A stretch of 22,363 bases of DNA from Podochytrium sp. JEL0797 (Eukaryota; Chytridiomycota; Chytridiomycetes; Chytridiales; Chytriomycetaceae): positions 1-22,363 of the forward strand of contig JADGJG010000369.1 of assembly GCA_027596195.1 (NCBI GenBank). The letters are read 5' to 3'. Below the pieces are notes generated by a model that worked only from the letters and a program-made list of their open reading frames with translations, was not told the origin of the DNA and made no database searches. A program made the position numbers and the translations under genes. Below, in pieces: positions 18,047 through 22,363 of the stretch (position 1 is the stretch's first letter; every line of letters begins with the position of its first letter).

Positions 18047-20629
18047 TCAAATGCCTCTACACTTGTTCTGCTTCTCATGTCTCACCAACGCGTCATGACG
18101 CGAAAACACAAACCCACACCCCTCACAAACAGACGGCTTTTCAGTTCTCTTCGCCGGATACGTCGCGTGGCCTTGTTTTTTCACAACGGGGTGCGCAACG
18201 ACAATACGAGCAGGCTTCGAAGCAGGTTGAGGAGCATGCGCGGGACGCTCGTGGTATTCCGGATGCACAACCACGTGTCGTTGCAAGTCACACGGCCGTT
18301 TCAACAGCTTGGGACAATGCGGGCATTGGAGCTTCGGTTCCATTTCGGTAGCGTGCGAGCGCTCGTGGGTGTGGAGAAGTTCTTTGGAGTCACACTGGTA
18401 CAAACAGAAGCTGCATTTGTACTTGAACCTCCGAGGAATCACTTTGCCGTCCTCCGTAGACGTGTCGTGGGAGTCGTATGGCAATTGGTGCGGCGCGTGT
18501 TCTCTGGGAATCATAAGCTTGATTTTTCGCATGGGGGCGGTAAATTCCGGGGCCGGTGACGCGGGGGGTGGAACGCGGATATGGAGTTTGGGCAACGGAG
18601 CGTGAGACATTTGGTTGGAGCTCGGTGGAGTAACCCTTTGAGAACGGGTGCTTCGCCTGGAAGCGGACGAAGAAGCCGGCAGAGTCGGTGAGACGGCGGA
18701 AGAGCTGGTGGCAGTGACGGAAGAGGAGGAGTAGTTGTAGACAATGTTGTCGCTTGGGTGATTGCTCTCCGCGAAAGAGCGCTTGCGCCTCGACGATACG
18801 GAGGAAGCCGTGCTGCGAGGGATTTCAGGAGACGGTGGGTGCGCAAGAAGCTCGACTCTGAAATCATCCAATTCGTAGTCCATGACGTCGCTGGGAGTGA
18901 CTGCTTCGTCGGAGGAATCGTCGAAACCGCGAGGAGTCCCAGGGTGAGAAAGGGCGGCGAAAGACGTGACTTCATCATCCAGAGGGAGGGATGGCGAAGC
19001 AGCATCGATACCAAAACCAAGAGACGAATGATGCATCGGAAGATTCAACGACTTCACGAACGCCTTGGTTTCACCCGTGAGTTTGTCGACCCGGCCACCA
19101 AACCAACCACACATGCCACCACACCCTTCCTCCGAACCGCAAACAACGCCAACCGTTTCGTCATCATCGTCAACCCCACTTTCAGCTTCGTCTGCGCCAT
19201 GTCGCTGCCACCCGAATCCCCCCAACACGCGAAGCACCATAATCTCATCCGCGCTAAACGATGAAGCAGACTGGTTCTGAAGCGGCTTTCCGTCCAAATC
19301 AACACCATTCAAAGCCTTGTCGACATGTTCGAGAATCCAATGCATGTTCAAGTCCTCGGGAAGCTGCTTGAGCTCGCAAACCGGGCACGTTGCCAGCAGT
19401 CCCGCAGGTTCTTGGGTCAGTTCGGACATGGCGGCGGGGTGATACTTTTGGATATAAATGCCGTGGTGCTCGGCATAGTAATGCACCTTGAGATTGCAAC
19501 TAAGCGCGAACGCCTCCCCGCAGCGAGTGGAGCCGTTTCCGGACGAATCTTCGTCGGTCCAAGGACAGACATGTTTTTGCAGTTTCGAATGAAGCTTTGT
19601 AAATGGACATGGGCGGAGGTCGGGCAGCGACTTGAGGTATTTGCGAAGCTGCGCAGGTTTCCTGGATGGGGGAGCACGAAGACTCTTCCATGGTGGTTCT
19701 TGGTGATCACCGGCGGTTGATAGGTGGTTATTGTGGTGGTGTTCTCCCTTGGAAGCATGCTGCGGCTGGACGGAGGTTCCATTGTGAGATTCAGAGCGGG
19801 CCCGAGTTTTCATGGGTTGGGCTGGCGGCTCCACGAAGGCGGATTGGGTCGGGAAAACAAACGGCGCGTATTGCGGCTGACTCGCTGTGAATGCTGGATC
19901 GCAGGTGTGGGCAGATCCGCTGTGGACGCATCGCTGTTTCAAAAAGGGCTCGCGTCAGAAAAAATCGGTCACAAGACCCCGGTGCACCAAATCCTCACCC
20001 AACACGGCCTGTATTTTCCACACGTCAAGCCTTGGGCGTCACATGACTCGCATGGAGGATGGCCGGACGGGGCAGCCATCGGATGAGTGTTCAAGACATC
20101 GAGAATGCGCAGATCATCGAGGGTGGGTTCGGTCTTCATGGCGATACCGAGCTGCTTGTATCCTCCCAAAGCAGGATCAGCATGGTGCAGGATGAAATGA
20201 CTGGATAAAAAAAGATGAAAGGTGAGTGGCGACCCTCTATGAAAGAAGGAGCCAAGCAGGGCAAAACGCACCGTGGGATGTTCTTGCCGCACTTGACGCC
20301 GCAGTACTGGCACGTGCTGGTTGAGGGGTCGTGGTAGCGCTGCCACTTGACGCCCAGGTGTTCGTGGTGGAAGTGCGTCTGTAAAGGAAAAGGGTGGAGC
20401 AAGGTGAGCAAGGAACGTGGCACAAGGCGGGACGCACCTTGTACGCATGGGTCGAGTCAAACGTCTTGCCGCACGAGGTGCTGCTCGCAGTGCTGCTCGG
20501 GGCGTGCCGCGATGCTCTCCTTGAACCTCCTCCGTGCCCGCCATGTGACGGACACACGAAGCCGCCGGAGACCTTGAGTGGCGGGGGTGCAGCATAAAGC
20601 GGCGTAGGTAGGATGATGCGTGCGCTCAT
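18047..20629 (-). CDS. Multi-zinc-finger protein with C2H2 fingers and a Zn2Cys6-like cluster
   Basis: Exons 20629-20438, 20378-20272, 20200-19999 and 19933-18047 give 795 residues in phase. Order: an N-terminal C2H2-like region (CGKTFDSTHAYKTHFHHEH, then CQYCGVKCGKNIPRHFILHH, both spanning introns); a binuclear-cluster-like set Cys150, 153, 160, 166, 169, 178 (C-x2-C-x6-C-x5-C-x2-C-x8-C), split by the intron 19998-19934; a C2H2-like finger with a long insert (HVCPW...NLKVHYYAEH) and CPVCELKQLPEDLNMHW; a long acidic/Ser-rich middle; then three C-terminal fingers (CSFCLYQC...HTHERSH, CPHCPKLLKRPCDLQRHVVVH and C2HC-type CEGCGFVFSRHDALVRH, from about 674 to 791). It is probably a nuclear DNA-binding regulator with unknown targets. 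The start at 20629 is the first ATG in this frame; the first finger lacks a clear first Cys (see findings). Confidence 0.78.
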
Positions 20630-20653
20630 GGCGGGGCGTTGCTGGCGTGGCGT

Positions 20654-20681
20654 GGGGTCGGGTGGAGGGAGTGGGGTGGGG
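20654..20681 (+). promoter_or_regulatory. Potential G-quadruplex near the zinc-finger gene start
   Basis: Five G-runs (GGGG, GGG, GGG, GGGG, GGGG) are separated by loops of 1-4 nt, meeting the usual G4 pattern. The cluster lies 25 nt upstream of the minus-strand ATG at 20629, on the opposite strand, so it would form in DNA rather than in that mRNA. Confidence 0.45.
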
Positions 20682-21115
20682 TGGAGTGGAGTTTCTGGCA
20701 GTTTGGAGGCAGAGATTTTTTCCACCACCCTCTTTCATGCTCGTCCTCAGAAGTAGAAAAGGATTTATTATGGGATAATGGGAACCATAGCACGGCAGCC
20801 GCATTAGAACTGTCACGATATCCGCTAACAAAAATAACTCGATTTTTCTTTTTTTACATATAATGACGAAAAAGAGGCGATTTTCACGAACGCGTTGCAG
20901 CAGTCAAGAAATATTGTGGGTCGAGATGAGGCGCGAGGGAGGGGCACAAGAGAGGATGGGAGCGAGATATATTCGCGTCAAAAAGACATCGCGACATACC
21001 AATTCGCCGGTCAAAATTGAGGGAAATGCCACGGGGGCTGGAGGGAGTTTCCGGAGACTAAGTCTCGTTTCCAACCGTGAGCAAAGATACAAATTCCCGT
21101 GGCAAGAACAATGCG

Positions 21116-21137
21116 TTTTTGTGGCGCGCCACAAAAA
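21116..21137. repeat. Perfect 22-bp palindrome
   Basis: Arms TTTTTGTGGCG (21116-21126) and CGCCACAAAAA (21127-21137) are exact reverse complements with no spacer. It is placed mid-way in the divergent intergenic region. It could be a dimeric-factor site or a cruciform-prone element; no function is shown. Confidence 0.7.
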
Positions 21138-21500
21138 ATAAAAATAACGCGTTGATGTTTGCGAGGACGTTTGTTTTCGGCTATTTGAAATTGAACTTGT
21201 TGCAGTGGAAATGCGGCGTGGGGAGGGCTCGGTCACTCGAATCGCGTGGAGTTTCGACGAGAGGGCAAATATTTTATGGATGGAAAGGAAGGAGACAGAG
21301 AGACGTCAAATTCAATCCAATCAATGATGAATCTGGAATCCTGGTGATGGTGTTTGTTTTTGTTGCTCGATCAATAATTGTCCCAAAAAGACGGGTTCTT
21401 TCTGATGTGAGCTTTCAGATCTCAATGACTTTACGTTTGATTCAGCGTTAACTCACCATCCCACTCCGCGCGCGCGCACACATCCAGCCATCACAATCAA

Positions 21501-22235
21501 ATGCTACACAGAGGAAACTCGGTCGTCTCGCAAGAACAGCAAACCCCACGGATCCGAAAAAAGCTCGTGATTGTTGGGGACGGATATTGCGGCAAAACGG
21601 CATTACTCATGGTTCAGGCCGGGCTGGCGTTTCCAACAGTTGCGTGGTGTTTCTCTCGAGTTTTTTTTATGGGGGGGAACCTTTCCGGACACGTTCCACT
21701 TTGGGCACTCCCTCGCGCGCGTCCTCGGCTCAATTTGACTTTTTTTTTCTACAGTCTTACCACCCAACCATTTTCGAAAACTTCATCACAAGCATCTCTG
21801 TGAACGGAAAACTGATTGACTTATCGCTCTGGGATACAGCTGGCGTGAGTTCCCAATTATTTTTTTTGACCCATGATCGCGCGCACGCGTTTTCTGATAA
21901 CCGATTTCATGCATTCCCTCACAGCAAGAAGATTACGATCGACTGCGTCCCCTCAGTTACCCCTGCAGCGACGTCGCAATCATCTCCTACGCCGTAAACA
22001 ATCGCGAAAGTTTTTGGTCGTTGGGAGAAAAGGTGACCCCCCTCACCCGCGCTTTCCATTCTCAAAAACTCACACCCCCCCCTCCACGAAAAAAAAACAG
22101 TGGAAACCCGAAATGAACCATTTCCTGCCGGACGTGCCCAAAGTCCTTGTGGGCCTCAAAAAAGATTTGCGAAACGATCCCGACACGATTGAAGAGATGA
22201 AAGCATTATGTACTGAGCCGATTTCGTATGACGAG
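21501..22235 (+). CDS. Rho-family small GTPase, 3' end off the window
   Basis: Exons 21501-21638, 21755-21844, 21925-22032 and 22101-22235 encode the first 157 residues. The next donor (GTGAAA at 22236) leads into an intron that runs off the window. G1 is VIVGDGYCGKTALLM; switch I is YHPTIFENF with the effector Thr; G3 is LWDTAGQEDYDRLRPLSY; G4 is LVGLKKDLR. The length between G1 and switch I matches RhoA exactly once intron 1 (GTTGCG...ACAG) is removed. DRLRPLSY marks it as Rho rather than Ras or Rab. Rho GTPases control actin and polarity at the plasma membrane; the C-terminal CaaX box is not in view. The Tyr in G1 and Leu in place of Asn/Thr in G4 are unusual. Confidence 0.9.
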
Positions 22236-22284
22236 GTGAAATTTTGACCAGAAAACAAAAAGGACCGAAACGCGTTTTTACTAA

Positions 22285-22363
22285 CCCCGCGCGGCGGGGG
22301 GGGGGGGCGCGGCGCGGGGGGCCCGCGCGGGGCGGGCCGCCGGGGCGGGGGCGGGGGGCGGGG
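22285..22363. other. Pure G/C terminal stretch, probable assembly artefact
   Basis: Every one of the last 79 bases is G or C, dominated by G-runs, beginning abruptly after a plausible branch point (ACTAACC) in the last Rho intron. This composition is unlike the rest of the window. Confidence 0.7.

Larger units (their letters stand above)
20630..21500. other. Divergent intergenic region between the zinc-finger and Rho genes
   Basis: These 871 nt separate two divergent starts and hold no gene that I can support. The small open frame at 20863-21141 is Arg/Lys-rich without a recognisable domain. Visible items are a G-quadruplex-type G-run cluster at 20654-20681, a perfect 22-bp palindrome at 21116-21137, and two ACGCGT hexamers (about 20889 and 21147), the sequence bound by MBF-type cell-cycle factors in yeasts. 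Their role here is unknown. Confidence 0.5.

Noticed and set aside
18077..19264. Plus-strand frames across the zinc-finger gene
   Set aside because: They are antisense to an 1887-nt exon with three clear C-terminal zinc fingers and show no domain.
20863..21141. Possible small plus-strand gene of 92 codons
   Set aside because: It is basic, lacks a recognisable motif, and crosses the palindrome; nothing supports it beyond being open.
1..22363. tRNA, rRNA, CRISPR arrays or transposon termini
   Set aside because: I found no T-loop/D-loop pairs outside coding sequence, no regularly spaced repeats and no terminal inverted repeats or transposase frames. TTCGAATC at 8834 and 8921 is part of the coding tandem repeat, not a tRNA T-arm.

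Overview
This is a gene-dense eukaryotic window, most likely from an early-diverging (chytrid-like) fungus. The genes are split by many short introns (41-116 nt, mostly about 50-75, with GTRNGN-like donors and CAG/TAG acceptors). Intergenic gaps are often only 50-150 nt. The gene content includes a QDE-1-type RNA-directed RNA polymerase, a Zn2Cys6-like cluster, LSM1, a Rho GTPase, an SLC30A9-type carrier and a GDP-fucose-type transporter. The taxon is inferred from content and gene architecture only. I joined exons by hand, using reading-frame phase and conserved family motifs.

Left part (1-5.5 kb, plus strand): the 3' part of an IAH1-like SGNH esterase, with a probable frame break near its end; a DEAD-box RNA helicase; and three tandem paralogues of an F-box-like/ankyrin-like family that differ in intron content. 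Middle (5.5-12.2 kb): a minus-strand pair (acireductone dioxygenase, then a GDP-fucose transporter), a plus-strand F-box/ankyrin gene with a 29-residue internal tandem repeat, an SLC30A9-type zinc transporter and LSM1.

Right-middle (12.2-18 kb, all minus strand): a full-length HAD-IIA phosphatase (PHO13/PGP type) lies just upstream of an RdRP gene. Downstream of the pair is a decayed copy of both genes in the same order and orientation; it still carries the RdRP intron, with its donor destroyed, so it arose by DNA duplication. Upstream is a third, truncated phosphatase paralogue. The block is therefore a phosphatase-RdRP module that has been duplicated repeatedly and partly lost.

Right end (18-22.4 kb): a 795-residue transcription-factor-like protein that combines C2H2 fingers with a Zn2Cys6-like cluster (minus strand) is divergent from a Rho-family GTPase (plus strand), which runs off the window. 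The last 79 bases are pure G/C and look like an end-of-contig artefact.

The most notable signals are the decayed HAD-RdRP duplication, the hybrid zinc-finger protein, differing intron content in the tandem F-box paralogues, and a Rho protein with a non-canonical G4 motif.
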